The notes beneath the pieces are model-generated. The model ran no database searches and was not told the origin of the DNA. It saw only the letters and a program-made list of their open reading frames with translations. Positions 1 through 9,872 of a stretch of 39,661 nt of DNA are shown here, piece after piece. The stretch is taken from the NCBI GenBank assembly GCA_026713745.1, contig JAPONU010000285.1:1-39661 (forward strand), written 5' to 3'. A program made the position numbers and the translations under genes. Position 1 is the stretch's first letter, and every line of letters begins with the position of its first letter. Source of the DNA: a bacterium (lineage in GTDB: Bacteria; Actinomycetota; Acidimicrobiia; Acidimicrobiales; CATQHL01).

Positions 1-6
1 CCGCGC

Positions 7-2031
7 TCACAGTTTGCGCGCCTGGCGGTGCCCCTCGAAGACGGCTTCGTACGTGGTGCGCGGGGCGATGGCGTCGCCGATCATCTCGGTGCTGACCCCG
101 CGGCGCCGCAGCGCGTGGTAGAGGTCGTTGTCGGACTGCCGGCCCGTGGCCATCACGACCCAGTCGGCGGGCAGCGTCGAGGTGATGTCGTTCACGTAGA
201 CGTTCAGGAAGTCCACGGCATCGCCCCGGATCTCCTTCACGAAGAGATCGGGCAGCACCTCGACTCCTGCCTCGTAGAGGTGCTGGCGGACCCAGAGGTA
301 ATACACCTCGGGGATCGTCTCCATGCCGATCATCGGCCATCGTGTCACGAGTTTCGTGTCACAGCCGGCGTTGGCCAGCTTGACGGCGGTGAGCGGCGCC
401 ATGGCGTCCTGGAGGTCGTCGATGACGATCACCGAACCCGACGGCTCGACGGCGCCTGTCGCCACGTCCACCCAGCTCACGCAGTTCCCGGTCTCCCAGC
501 CCGGCAGCGGCTGCGCCGTCTGACCCTGCCAGCCGTCGCGCCGGTAGTGCGAGCCGGTGGCCACGACCACGTGATCCGGCTGCTCCGCCGCCAACAGCGC
601 GTCGAGGTTGTCCTCGTCCACGTTCTCGCCGGTGCGGATGACGGCGCCGTTGCCGGCGGCCTGCGCCGCCAGCCACACCGCAATCTGGCCGTACTCGGAG
701 CGTTTGGGCAGCTGGGCGTGCCAGCGCACGTGCCCGCCGGTCTCGGCCTCCCGCTCGACCACCACCACCTCGTGTCCCCGCGCGGCAGCGATCCGGGCGT
801 ACTCCAGGCCGGCGGGGCCCCCGCCGATGACGAGCGCCTTGCGACCCGCGGCGACCGCGCTGAGGCTGCCTTCGCCCCACTGGCGCTCCCGGCCCACGAC
901 GGGGTTGTAGACGCACTGCACGCGCCCGCCGCTGATGACGCTGCGCCAGCAGTAGTTGGCGGCGACGCAACGGCGGATGTCGTCCTCGCGGCCCTCCCGG
1001 ACCTTCTGCACCCAGTGCTCGTCGGCGAAGAGCTGGCGGGCCAGCAGGATGGCGTCGGCCTCGTCGGCCTGCAGGATGTCCTCGGCGACACCGGGGTGGG
1101 TGATCCGCCCCACGAGCAGGACCGGCGTTTTCGTGACCTCCTTGACGGCCTTGGTGTAGCCGCGCTCCCAGCCGGGCTCGTAGGTCATCGGGGTGTGAAT
1201 GAACGAGTGGTGGACACCCGCGGAGATGTTCACATAGTCGATGTCGGAACGCTCGTCGAGGTCGGTCACGATCTGCTTGACGTCGTCCATCTCCAAGTCG
1301 CCGGGCCAGAACGAGGCGGAGTTGATGCGGTAGCCCACGAACTTGTCGTCACCGGCCGCGGCGCGGATGCTGGCCAGGGCCTCCAGCGAGAAGCGCAGGC
1401 GGTTCTCGTACGAGCCACCCCAGTCGTCGGTGCGGTGGTTGTAGAGCGGCGAGAGGAACTGCCACGGCAGGTAGCCGTGCGCCATGTGGAACTCCACGCC
1501 GTCCAGCCCGGCCTCGAAGGCCCGTCGGGCGGCGCTGCCGTAGGCCTCGATCATCTCGGCGATCTCGTGGTGCTCGATCTCCTTGGGCATGGGGGCGTTG
1601 GGATACTCCCCCGGTGGCACCTGGCTGGGCGCCACGTGCCACCACTCGGCGTCGTGGTCGTAGGCGGGGTCCTTGTTGACGACGTTCATGGCCCGCAGGC
1701 CGGGGTGCAGCAACTGGGTGACCAGGCGGGTGCCGTGGCGCTGGACGGCCTCGGCCACCCGGGCGAGTCCCTCGACCTGGGCGTCGTCCCAGAGGCCCGG
1801 GAAGTTCAGCTCCGAGTACAGCGCCTCCTTATGGATGATCGTCCCGCCGATGATGATCATGCCGAGCCCCGAGCGGGCGCGCTCCTCGTAGTAGGCCACC
1901 GCCTGGTCGGTGAAGATGCCCTCGGTGGGGTCGGCGACCCAGGTGGGGCAGGTGGGCGCGAAAACGACGCGATTGGGGACGGTCGTGTGGCGGATGCGCC
2001 ATTCGCTGAAGAGCTTGGGGTACGCGGTCAT
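7..2031 (-). CDS. NADH:flavin oxidoreductase / FAD-dependent oxidoreductase (old yellow enzyme TIM barrel plus FAD/NAD domain, trimethylamine dehydrogenase / 2,4-dienoyl-CoA reductase-like)
   Basis: ORF 7..2115(-). The likely start is the internal Met of MTAYPKLFSEWRIRHTTVPNRVVFAPT. OYE-type N-terminal barrel (EFHMAHGYLPWQFLSPLYNHRTDDWGGSYENRLRF), Cys-containing Fe-S region, then a Rossmann motif ALVIGGGPAGLEYARIAAARGHEVVVVE. Confidence 0.88.
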   Translation of the reverse strand: MTAYPKLFSEWRIRHTTVPNRVVFAPTCPTWVADPTEGIFTDQAVAYYEERARSGLGMIIIGGTIIHKEALYSELNFPGLWDDAQVEGLARVAEAVQRHGTRLVTQLLHPGLRAMNVVNKDPAYDHDAEWWHVAPSQVPPGEYPNAPMPKEIEHHEIAEMIEAYGSAARRAFEAGLDGVEFHMAHGYLPWQFLSPLYNHRTDDWGGSYENRLRFSLEALASIRAAAGDDKFVGYRINSASFWPGDLEMDDVKQIVTDLDERSDIDYVNISAGVHHSFIHTPMTYEPGWERGYTKAVKEVTKTPVLLVGRITHPGVAEDILQADEADAILLARQLFADEHWVQKVREGREDDIRRCVAANYCWRSVISGGRVQCVYNPVVGRERQWGEGSLSAVAAGRKALVIGGGPAGLEYARIAAARGHEVVVVEREAETGGHVRWHAQLPKRSEYGQIAVWLAAQAAGNGAVIRTGENVDEDNLDALLAAEQPDHVVVATGSHYRRDGWQGQTAQPLPGWETGNCVSWVDVATGAVEPSGSVIVIDDLQDAMAPLTAVKLANAGCDTKLVTRWPMIGMETIPEVYYLWVRQHLYEAGVEVLPDLFVKEIRGDAVDFLNVYVNDITSTLPADWVVMATGRQSDNDLYHALRRRGVSTEMIGDAIAPRTTYEAVFEGHRQARKL

Positions 2032-2157
2032 TGGCCTGCCTCCGGTCCACTGGGACTCGTCGGGACGGCCCACCGCCGTGGCGCGAGGGGCCACCCACGC
2101 AGGAAAACTAGTCACATTGATCGCTCCCGGCGAACCGAGCCCGCCGGAACGAGCAGA

Positions 2158-3708
2158 TCAGAAGAGCAGTTGCTCGAATTCGGAAATGGACTCCAACTCG
2201 GGGACCACTCCGAGTGCTCCACCCCCACCGGGGAGGGCATGGGAAGCCACGAGCGGCTCGCTGGCGCTGAAACGCAGCGCGGACGCGCCCTCGGGCAGGC
2301 GATTGGCGAAATCCAGCAGCAGCCTCTGGCGAGGGCGGATCTCAACGTCGCTGAATTCGCCCAGCCGCACCCAGCCGGTGCCGGTGAGCGCCTCCAGGGA
2401 CAGGCGGCTGATCGTTTCCAGAGAGGGGTTCACCAGCGACACCAGGTGCCGGTCGCTGCCGTCGCGCCCCAGCAGGAACACGCCTCGCCGGGTGCCGGCG
2501 GCGCGTCCGGCGAGTATCGAGACCTCGCCCTGCGCACCTGCCTCGACGGTGCGCAACCGCTCTGCGACGACAGCCACGCCGTTGAAGGAACGCACGCTCA
2601 CCCAGTACTTCTCGCTGGGCGGGACGCGACTCGTGGCCGCCACGACGTCGACGCCGGAGACCGGGTGTGCTTTACCGGCCCCCGGCGGGAGGAACGTGAC
2701 TTCGACGCGCTGGCCCGGCGGGACCGTGAGTTCGAACGGCGGCACCCCCCGCGCCTGCAGCGACGCGTCGACCTCGACAGCCAGGTCGACCCTCGCTTCG
2801 AGAGCACTGGGGTTGTAGACGACGAACGAGTTGGCGCCCCCTGCCGAGGCGCCCGCCACTCCCAGCGGGAACAGCCACTGCTCCTCCGGGCGCGGGGACC
2901 CGGCGCGCACCGAGACGCCGGCGAGACCGAGGTCACCGTTGAAGGTCTGCAGCGCAGACGCCAGCAGGCTGCCGCTACGAGCGACCACCGAGAACGAGAC
3001 CTGCTGCCGCCGGGTCACCTCAGTGCCGAGGTCCAGGACCACCAGTGAGCCGGCGGGCACCACCACGCCCTGGTAGGCCACCGGCTCGCGGCGCCCGTCG
3101 TCGGCGGCGAAGGTGAGATCGGCGACCGCGTCATCGGAGAAGGGATTCAGCAAGGACAGCCGCACCCGCGCATCGCGCCGCGTACTGGCCACGGCGAAGT
3201 GCCAATCCGGAGATGTGGCGGTCGGACAGGCTCCGCCATTGCTGGTACCGGCATCGATGACGTCCTGCATCACCACGCCACCGGCGCCGTCGAGACGCAC
3301 CTCGGCGGCAACGAACACCTCAGCGAAACTCGACAGTTCCGGCGCCACCTGCATGACCGTCGCCGCAGGGTCGAAGTCGACACGCGAGTAGGGCGCCACG
3401 ACGAGGTCGACCTGCGCCGCGGGCCACTGCTGGGACTGCCCGCCCAGTGGGATGGCCGCGAATAGGCGCGCGGCGCCGTGGAGTTCGCTCCCCGAGGTGT
3501 TCACGATGCTGACCTGCTGGTTGGATCGGTCGACACCGCTCACGCCACCGACACAGAACCAGCTGTCACCACCGGCAGAGGAGTAGCCCCCGTGGGCGCC
3601 CCCGGCCACGATCTCCGGCGGCTCGGTGGCAACGCTCCGTGCCGCCCAGTCGGTGACCGCAAGCGCCACCACAGCAGCCATCAGAGCCAGGATCGCCGGC
3701 CAACGCAC
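2158..3708 (-). CDS. Exported or membrane-anchored hypothetical protein, DUF5719-like, encoded next to GT2 glycosyltransferase
   Basis: ORF 2158..3756(-). A GTG start at 3708 directly abuts the stop of the upstream GT2 gene (3710). N-terminal hydrophobic segment WPAILALMAAVVALAVTDWAA, then beta-rich repeats. The position beside the GT2/cofD locus matches actinobacterial DUF5719 proteins. Confidence 0.65.
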   Translation of the reverse strand: MRWPAILALMAAVVALAVTDWAARSVATEPPEIVAGGAHGGYSSAGGDSWFCVGGVSGVDRSNQQVSIVNTSGSELHGAARLFAAIPLGGQSQQWPAAQVDLVVAPYSRVDFDPAATVMQVAPELSSFAEVFVAAEVRLDGAGGVVMQDVIDAGTSNGGACPTATSPDWHFAVASTRRDARVRLSLLNPFSDDAVADLTFAADDGRREPVAYQGVVVPAGSLVVLDLGTEVTRRQQVSFSVVARSGSLLASALQTFNGDLGLAGVSVRAGSPRPEEQWLFPLGVAGASAGGANSFVVYNPSALEARVDLAVEVDASLQARGVPPFELTVPPGQRVEVTFLPPGAGKAHPVSGVDVVAATSRVPPSEKYWVSVRSFNGVAVVAERLRTVEAGAQGEVSILAGRAAGTRRGVFLLGRDGSDRHLVSLVNPSLETISRLSLEALTGTGWVRLGEFSDVEIRPRQRLLLDFANRLPEGASALRFSASEPLVASHALPGGGGALGVVPELESISEFEQLLF

Positions 3709-3709
3709 G

Positions 3710-6700
3710 TCAGGACTCCCGGCGTGCCCGGGCCAGCAGCGCCGAGACCACCTCATCGGACGCTCGGTGTTCCTCGACCGGTTCGGGCGCAGCGCCGCCC
3801 CCGAACCGCGAGGACCGGCGACGCAGCAGCGCCAGCGGCACCAGGACGACCACGAGGGCCCACAGGACGATGCGCGTCACGTTCGCGGCGGCCGTCTCGT
3901 GACGGAGTGTCGCTTCACCACCGCCGGCGGTCGGGAAGCTCTGCGCCCATCCCAGCGCCCGTTCAGGCTCGATTCTGGACCCGCCCACGCGGAGCACCCA
4001 ACCATCGGCGGCGTCGGCTAGATAGAGCGTGCCGCCCGGCGGCAGAACTCCGCGCGCGGTCGCCGGAGAGTCGAAGTCGGGCAGGGCCAGGTTCGGCGGG
4101 GAGGCGAACGCCCCCGGAGTCACCTCACCTGCGCCCGCAAGGAGCGTGCGAGACGGGCGCCAGGCGGTGTTCCGATACACCCCCAGACCCGCGCGGGACT
4201 CCTGCCTCTCGAGGTCGAATTGCGCACCCAAACGGGCTCCCACCAGGGGCTGCACCGGTTCGACGAGGTCTCCGAACGGTTCCGGGGCAATCCGTTCCAT
4301 GACGACCACGTAACGCACCCCGAGCGGGGCCAACCGCTCCCCCACCCGGTCGGTTCCCCCCGACATCATCTCCCGCCAGACATCTCTCAGCCGTTCAGCC
4401 TCCGGCGGCCGCGGCCCGGGCCACTGCAGGCCCAGGTCGGGCGGCGCGGAGGTGGAGGTGGCGAACACCAGGCGATCGTCGAGTTCCCAGCCACCCAGGG
4501 GCAGAACGTCGGGGTGGCCGACCCAGAGGATCCGGAAGGCACCCAACCGGGACTCCTCTTCGACCGCGGCCAGCGGTGTTGTGAAATCCCCCCGGGGCAT
4601 GCCCCAGCGTCCATCGAGGGTCAAGGCCAGCGCGGGGACGCCGCCGACCACCAGGGCCGCCAACCCGACCCCGACCGGAAGCCACCGCAGCGGGCGCCTC
4701 TTGGCCGCACCGCGGGAGGTGCCCGCCGCACCGACGCCGACGGCGAGTGCCAGCCCGAACGCCGCCGGTGCAAGCAGAACCTCCGGGCGCGGGAGACCCC
4801 AGGGGCTCCAGCCGTGCTCGGCCACCAGCGTCACCAGAACTGACACAACCACCAGACACCACGCCCGCACGACCCACGCGAAGCCGCTCTCCCGGGCCAA
4901 GCACAGCGCCAGCAACGCCGCGACCAGCAACCCCCACACCAGCGTGCTCTCAACAGCTGAGCCGGTGGCGAAGCGCAGCATCTCCGCGACGGTCAGATCG
5001 ACGGAGGGATCGGGGCGCGCCCCGCCGGCCTCGAAGACTTCTCGGAGCGAGGTGGGTGACGCCGGCCAATTCAGCAGCCAGCCCGCCACGAGCCCACCGG
5101 CAGCGGCGGCGAGCAAGTGACCCAACCGGCGGGTCGACCCGGAGAGCAGGCCCCCTAATGCCAGTGCCGCGACCAGCATCACCAGCATCACAGGCGTCAC
5201 GGGTACAAAAGCCCACACCAGAGCCAAGAGCGCCCCAACGAGCACCGTCGGAAGCCAGAAGCTCGTCGCCGGCGGCGCCTCCTCAGCGCGCAGAACCCTT
5301 GCCAGCCAAAGGCAGATCCACGGCAGGGTTCCGTAGACCGCCAGCGCGCTCCAGACCCCGTTGGCCAGGGAGTTGTAGGGCAATGGCATGGCAAAGAAGG
5401 CCACCAGGCCCACGATCTGCGCCCGACGACTGCCCGTCGTCGCCAGCAGGCGCCAGAGCCCTACGGCGCCGAACGGAACGAGCCCCAGCACGAGCACGGT
5501 GCGCGTCATGCCCATCGCGCCCAGCAGCACCGAACCGGCCACACCAACGATGCCGTAGGCGGTCGGGGCGGGTCCGTCGGCTCCCAGCCCCGCCTCCCGC
5601 CAGTTGCTGAAGAACGACCTGAAGAGGTCGCCGGACGAGTCTCCGAGCAGCGCTATCTCGCCGAACACCGGGATCCCCCGTGTCAGGAGGTGCCGGCTCC
5701 CGAAAATGAAGAGCACCAGGACGACAGTCCAGCCCGCGGCCGCCGTCTGGACCGATAAATCGCGCACGGCGTCCCCGAAGCGACGCCGCCGACCCCAGAG
5801 CACCCCGGCGCCCTCGACGGTTGACTCGCCCCTCGCCAAGCTGCCGGCAAAACGCGCCAGCGAGACGTACCCGCTGTGCGTGAGGCGCCCGACGCGGTCA
5901 CCGCCGGCCGTGGGGGCCACACGACGTCGCCTGCTGACGATCTCCGCCAGACCGAGCAGGTTCCACAACCAGGCCCCGACCAACGCCGCGGCGCGCCGCA
6001 GGTGCCCGGTCAGCACCGCGAGGGTCGCCTCGAGAACCGTCAGCGCCAGCATCAGCGCCACTTCGCCGGCGAGGTGGGAAGCCTTGGCGCACACGAGCAC
6101 CGACCGGAGTTGGTGCCGGAGGGCGAGCCACTCGTGATCGCGGCGCCCCCGCCGCTCCGCCAGACGCCCCCGGTGACGGACGCTCGCCTCGGGCACCACC
6201 AGCACGGTCTCGCCGTCCTGCCCCGCCCGGCGGCACAGGTCCAGATCCTCGCCGTGGAATGTCATCGCGCCGTCGAACCCGTCGAGCCGATCGAACACCT
6301 CGGCCCGGATAAGCAGGCAAGCGCTGGGAACGGCGAGCACCTCGGCGACCTCGTCGTGTTGTCCCTGGTCGTACTCGCCCGCGGTGACCAGCGGCACCGG
6401 GACCCCCATCCGGTCCGCCGAGAGCCCCACGCATTGCAGGAATCTGGAATTGTCCCAGTCCACGAGCTTCGGGCCTGCCACGCCGGCACCGCGCCGCACC
6501 GCCTCGTCCACAAGACGCGCGACCGCATCGGGACTCAGCGCCACGTCGTCGTGGCAGATCAGCAGGAACGCGGTGCCGGCCACTGCGGCCGCTGCGGCGG
6601 GGACGCGCTGCACGGGACCCGTCGCCGAGCCCGGGTCGCCGAGGCGGTCCTTCCCGATGAGCATGCGAGCGGCCGCGTTGACCGCTGGGCCGAACCCGGG

Positions 6701-6994
6701 GTTGCCCGGCACGACCATGACGGTGGCGTCGGGCATCACCTCCGCCACCCTGGCGGCCACCTCCGTGGGAGCGCCGCCGGCCGCCTCGCCATCCCCCGAG
6801 ACATCCACCACCGTGACCGACAGCGCGGCGTAGTCCTGGTCCCGCAGAGACTGCAGGGTCTCGTCGAACCAGTCCCCGGGATCGTGGGCAACCACGATGG
6901 CGCGAACCGGTGGCCCGATCCTGCCGAGGCGGTCGGTTGGCACAGCGGTGGCGTCCGACGATTCCACTAGGGTGCGAGGGTATCTCCGGCGCAT
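3710..6994 (-). CDS. Family 2 glycosyltransferase with large C-terminal multi-TM region
   Basis: ORF 3710..7021(-). N-terminal GT-A fold (VRAIVVAHDPGDWFDETLQSLRDQDY ... NPGFGPAVNAAARMLIG ... HDDVALSPDAVARL ... FHGEDLDLCRRAGQDG), followed by many hydrophobic segments. Confidence 0.85.
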   Translation of the reverse strand: MRRRYPRTLVESSDATAVPTDRLGRIGPPVRAIVVAHDPGDWFDETLQSLRDQDYAALSVTVVDVSGDGEAAGGAPTEVAARVAEVMPDATVMVVPGNPGFGPAVNAAARMLIGKDRLGDPGSATGPVQRVPAAAAAVAGTAFLLICHDDVALSPDAVARLVDEAVRRGAGVAGPKLVDWDNSRFLQCVGLSADRMGVPVPLVTAGEYDQGQHDEVAEVLAVPSACLLIRAEVFDRLDGFDGAMTFHGEDLDLCRRAGQDGETVLVVPEASVRHRGRLAERRGRRDHEWLALRHQLRSVLVCAKASHLAGEVALMLALTVLEATLAVLTGHLRRAAALVGAWLWNLLGLAEIVSRRRRVAPTAGGDRVGRLTHSGYVSLARFAGSLARGESTVEGAGVLWGRRRRFGDAVRDLSVQTAAAGWTVVLVLFIFGSRHLLTRGIPVFGEIALLGDSSGDLFRSFFSNWREAGLGADGPAPTAYGIVGVAGSVLLGAMGMTRTVLVLGLVPFGAVGLWRLLATTGSRRAQIVGLVAFFAMPLPYNSLANGVWSALAVYGTLPWICLWLARVLRAEEAPPATSFWLPTVLVGALLALVWAFVPVTPVMLVMLVAALALGGLLSGSTRRLGHLLAAAAGGLVAGWLLNWPASPTSLREVFEAGGARPDPSVDLTVAEMLRFATGSAVESTLVWGLLVAALLALCLARESGFAWVVRAWCLVVVSVLVTLVAEHGWSPWGLPRPEVLLAPAAFGLALAVGVGAAGTSRGAAKRRPLRWLPVGVGLAALVVGGVPALALTLDGRWGMPRGDFTTPLAAVEEESRLGAFRILWVGHPDVLPLGGWELDDRLVFATSTSAPPDLGLQWPGPRPPEAERLRDVWREMMSGGTDRVGERLAPLGVRYVVVMERIAPEPFGDLVEPVQPLVGARLGAQFDLERQESRAGLGVYRNTAWRPSRTLLAGAGEVTPGAFASPPNLALPDFDSPATARGVLPPGGTLYLADAADGWVLRVGGSRIEPERALGWAQSFPTAGGGEATLRHETAAANVTRIVLWALVVVLVPLALLRRRSSRFGGGAAPEPVEEHRASDEVVSALLARARRES

Positions 6995-7008
6995 CGGACA
7001 GGAGGGCC

Positions 7009-8010
7009 ATGCCGCCACCAACCAGGCCGGGCCCCCACGTCACGGTCCTGGCCGGCGGATTCGGTGCGGCCCGACTTCTGGACGGTCTGGTCCGCCTATT
7101 TGAACCGCGCACGGTGACCGCGGTCGTGAACTGCGGCGACGACATCGTGCTGGGTGGCCTGCACATCAGCCCCGACCTGGACACCATCACGTACTGCCTT
7201 GCCGGCGAGTTGAACCCCGAAACCGGTTGGGGACTGCGGGACGAGTCGTGGCATGCACTGGAGACGCTGCGCCGCCTCGGCGGCCCGAGTTGGTTCGGGC
7301 TGGGCGACCGCGACCTGGGAACCCACCTGTACCGGACGCAGCGGCTTGCCGAGGGCACCCCCCTGTCGGTCGTGACCGCCGAATTGACCGCCCGCTGGGG
7401 AGTCGAGGTGCGGCTCCTGCCGGTGACCGACGACCGCCTGCGGACGCGCGTCACCATCGACGACGACACCGCCGCGCGCCCCGGTGACGCGACCACCGAA
7501 ATCGGCTTCCAGGAGTACTTCGTGCGCCTGCGTCACGAGGTCGCGGTCCGCTCCGTGCGGTTCGCCGGTGCCGACCATGCCCGGCCGGCACCGGGCGTCC
7601 TCGATGCCATCGCCGGTGCGGCCGCCGTGATCATCGCCCCGTCCAACCCGATCGTCTCCATCGGGCCGCTGCTGGCGCTGCGCGACGTGCGCCATGCGGT
7701 GATGCGGCGCCGGGAACAGACGGTGGCGATCTCGCCAATCGTGGCGGGCGCCGCGCTGCGGGGACCCGCCGGGCGGCTCATGTCCGAATTGGGCCACGAG
7801 TCGTCGGTCGCCGGCGTGGCCCGGATGTACACCCCGCTTGCAGGGACGCTGGTGATCGACGAGGCGGACGCCTCGCGCGCCACGGCGGTGGAAGCCGAAG
7901 GGATGCGCTGCATCGTGACGCCGTCGATCATGCACACGCCTGCTGACGCCGCGGCGCTGGCCCGGACGGCACTGGCGGGAATCGGCGACGCTGCGCCGGC
8001 GCTCCGCTGA
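7009..8010 (+). CDS. cofD: 2-phospho-L-lactate transferase (coenzyme F420 biosynthesis)
   Basis: ORF track 6910..8010; the start is placed at ATG 7009 (MPPPTRPGPHVTVLAGGFGAARLLDGL). CofD motifs GGFGAARLLDGL, NCGDDIVLGGLHISPDLDTITYCLAG, APSNPIVSIGPLLAL. Confidence 0.93.
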   Translation: MPPPTRPGPHVTVLAGGFGAARLLDGLVRLFEPRTVTAVVNCGDDIVLGGLHISPDLDTITYCLAGELNPETGWGLRDESWHALETLRRLGGPSWFGLGDRDLGTHLYRTQRLAEGTPLSVVTAELTARWGVEVRLLPVTDDRLRTRVTIDDDTAARPGDATTEIGFQEYFVRLRHEVAVRSVRFAGADHARPAPGVLDAIAGAAAVIIAPSNPIVSIGPLLALRDVRHAVMRRREQTVAISPIVAGAALRGPAGRLMSELGHESSVAGVARMYTPLAGTLVIDEADASRATAVEAEGMRCIVTPSIMHTPADAAALARTALAGIGDAAPALR

Positions 8011-8018
8011 CCGCGACC

Positions 8019-8729
8019 ATGCACACCGGCGACAACTCTCTCATGATCTCGGGAATCAGCGGGATCGGGGAGGTACGACCCGGCGACGACCTCGGCGCCA
8101 TCATCTCCGCCGCCGCCGACCTCGGTGAGCGCGACATCGTGGTGGTGACCCAGAAGATCGTCTCGAAGGCCGAGGGGCGCCTGGTGGAGGTGGATCACGG
8201 CGACACCGCGGCGCGCCGGCGGGTCGTGGAGAATGAATCGGTCCGCGTGCTGCGCCGTCGCGGTGAACTCATCATCGCCGAGACGACTCACGGATTCGTG
8301 TGTGCCAACGCCGGCGTTGATTTCTCCAATGTTCCCGACGGGCAGGCAGCCCTGCTGCCTCGCGACCCCGACCGGTCCGCGCTGCGGATCCGCGACGGGA
8401 TCAGGGCGGCCGGCGGGCCCGCCACCGGCGTCGTCGTATCCGACACGTTCGGGCGACCGTGGCGGCGCGGCCTGACCGATGTCGCGATCGGCTGCGCCGG
8501 CGTGCTGGCCGTGCTCGACCTCCGCGGCACCGAAGACGCCGGCGGCCGCGAGTTGCAGGTCACCGAGGTGGCCATAGCCGACGAGCTCGCCGCCGCGGCC
8601 GAACTGGTGATGGGCAAGAACCGCGGCATTCCCGCCGCGGTCGTCCGCGGCGCTCCGGACGCCTGGTTCGGTGACGGCAGGGTGGTACGGGATCTCTCCC
8701 GTCCGGCTGCCGACGATCTCTTCCGCTGA
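8019..8729 (+). CDS. cofE: Coenzyme F420-0:L-glutamate ligase, single-domain (CofE / FbiB N-terminal type)
   Basis: DLGERDIVVVTQKIVSKAEGRLVEV, ETTHGFVCANAGVDFSNVPDGQAALLPRDPDRSA, VVSDTFGRPWRRGLTDVAIG. Directly downstream of cofD. Confidence 0.92.
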   Translation: MHTGDNSLMISGISGIGEVRPGDDLGAIISAAADLGERDIVVVTQKIVSKAEGRLVEVDHGDTAARRRVVENESVRVLRRRGELIIAETTHGFVCANAGVDFSNVPDGQAALLPRDPDRSALRIRDGIRAAGGPATGVVVSDTFGRPWRRGLTDVAIGCAGVLAVLDLRGTEDAGGRELQVTEVAIADELAAAAELVMGKNRGIPAAVVRGAPDAWFGDGRVVRDLSRPAADDLFR

Positions 8730-8748
8730 GCCCGCAGCGCCTCAGCGG
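8723..8748. terminator. Candidate bidirectional hairpin terminator between convergent cofE and pyrophosphorylase genes
   Basis: Perfect 8-bp inverted repeat CCGCTGAG-N10-CTCAGCGG. It overlaps the stop codons of both convergent CDSs (8727-8729 and 8742-8744). Confidence 0.45.
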
Positions 8749-9794
8749 GCCGGGTCGCCCTGGTGGCGACCGCCGTGCAGCGACTCGCCGGCCGCCACAG
8801 CAGCGCCGTCACCGAGCAGCGTGAAACCGGCCACCCGCGCCCCCGGGCCCACGACCGCGTCGTAGCCGACCACGGAGTCGGCGACGACAGCGCCGGCGCC
8901 GATCCTTCCCCCCGGCAGGACGACCGAACTGTCGAGGCGTGCGCCAGCCTCGACGGTGGCCCGTTCCATGACGACGCTCCCGGCGACCTCGGCCCCCGGC
9001 GATACCTCCGCCCGGGGGCTCACCGCTCCCAGGGTGACAGCGCGGCGTCCCGAGGTGAGGTCGATGTTGGCCTGCAAGTACGAAGCGGGCGTGCCCGCGT
9101 CGATCCAGTAGGCGTCGGAATTGAGCGCGTACAGCGCGCCGTCGGCAGCCACAGCCGCAAAGGTCTCACGCTCCATGGAGACCGGCCGACCCGGCCGGAT
9201 CCTCGCCAGTACCGACGGTTCGAGAACGTAGACGCCGGCGTTGATCCAGCCGCTCGTCACCCTTCCGCTCGCCGGCTTCTCCACGAACCGCGAGACGCGC
9301 CCCGTGTCGTCGGACTCCACCAGCCCGTAGCGCGAGGCGTCGGCCATCGGGATCGTCAGGATGGTCGCCTCGGCGCCCCGTGCCCGGTGCAGGGCCAGCA
9401 ACTCGCTGAACGGAGCATCGGTCAGCACATCGCCGTTGAGCGCCCAGAACGTCTCCGAGAACGGGTCGCCGCCACCTGCTCGGCCATTCCCGCCGGCCGC
9501 CCGGTGGGCCGCAAACAGGATCGCCCCGGCCGTGCCCAGCGGATCGGGTTCGGTGGCGTAGCGGAGCCCGGCACCCCCGCAGCGTCCCGAGGGATACGCC
9601 ACCCCGAAGGCATCGGGCCGGTAGCCGAGTGACAGCACGACGTCGTCCACGCCCTCGCGGGCCAGCTTCGCCACCACGTGCTCGATCATCGGCCGGTCCA
9701 CGATCGGCAGCATCTGCTTGGGTCGCATGTCGGTGAGCGGCCGCAGCCGCGTCCCCAACCCACCGGCGAGCACGATGGCGGACCGGGGACTCAT
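8742..9794 (-). CDS. Sugar nucleotidyltransferase (mannose-1-phosphate guanylyltransferase-like) with C-terminal left-handed beta-helix
   Basis: MSPRSAIVLAGGLGTRLRPLTDMRPKQMLPIVDRPMIEHVV, with C-terminal hexapeptide repeats (AEVAGSVVMERATVEAGARLDSSVVLPGGRIGAGAVV). The position near cofDE/GT2 fits the actinobacterial ManB/ManC-type locus. Confidence 0.87.
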   Translation of the reverse strand: MSPRSAIVLAGGLGTRLRPLTDMRPKQMLPIVDRPMIEHVVAKLAREGVDDVVLSLGYRPDAFGVAYPSGRCGGAGLRYATEPDPLGTAGAILFAAHRAAGGNGRAGGGDPFSETFWALNGDVLTDAPFSELLALHRARGAEATILTIPMADASRYGLVESDDTGRVSRFVEKPASGRVTSGWINAGVYVLEPSVLARIRPGRPVSMERETFAAVAADGALYALNSDAYWIDAGTPASYLQANIDLTSGRRAVTLGAVSPRAEVSPGAEVAGSVVMERATVEAGARLDSSVVLPGGRIGAGAVVADSVVGYDAVVGPGARVAGFTLLGDGAAVAAGESLHGGRHQGDPAR

Positions 9795-9872
9795 CGGGAC
9801 TGACACGGGCCGCTCCGGCGTGCGGTCAGCGCTGCGCCGGCATGGTCCGAAGAGGTCTCCGGCGCCCGCCGC

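Noticed and set aside
28-3048. 1006-aa plus-strand ORF opposite the flavoenzyme and DUF5719-like genes
   Set aside because: Antisense ORF caused by high GC. It is His/Arg/Gly/Val-rich with no recognisable domain and fully overlaps strongly supported minus-strand genes.
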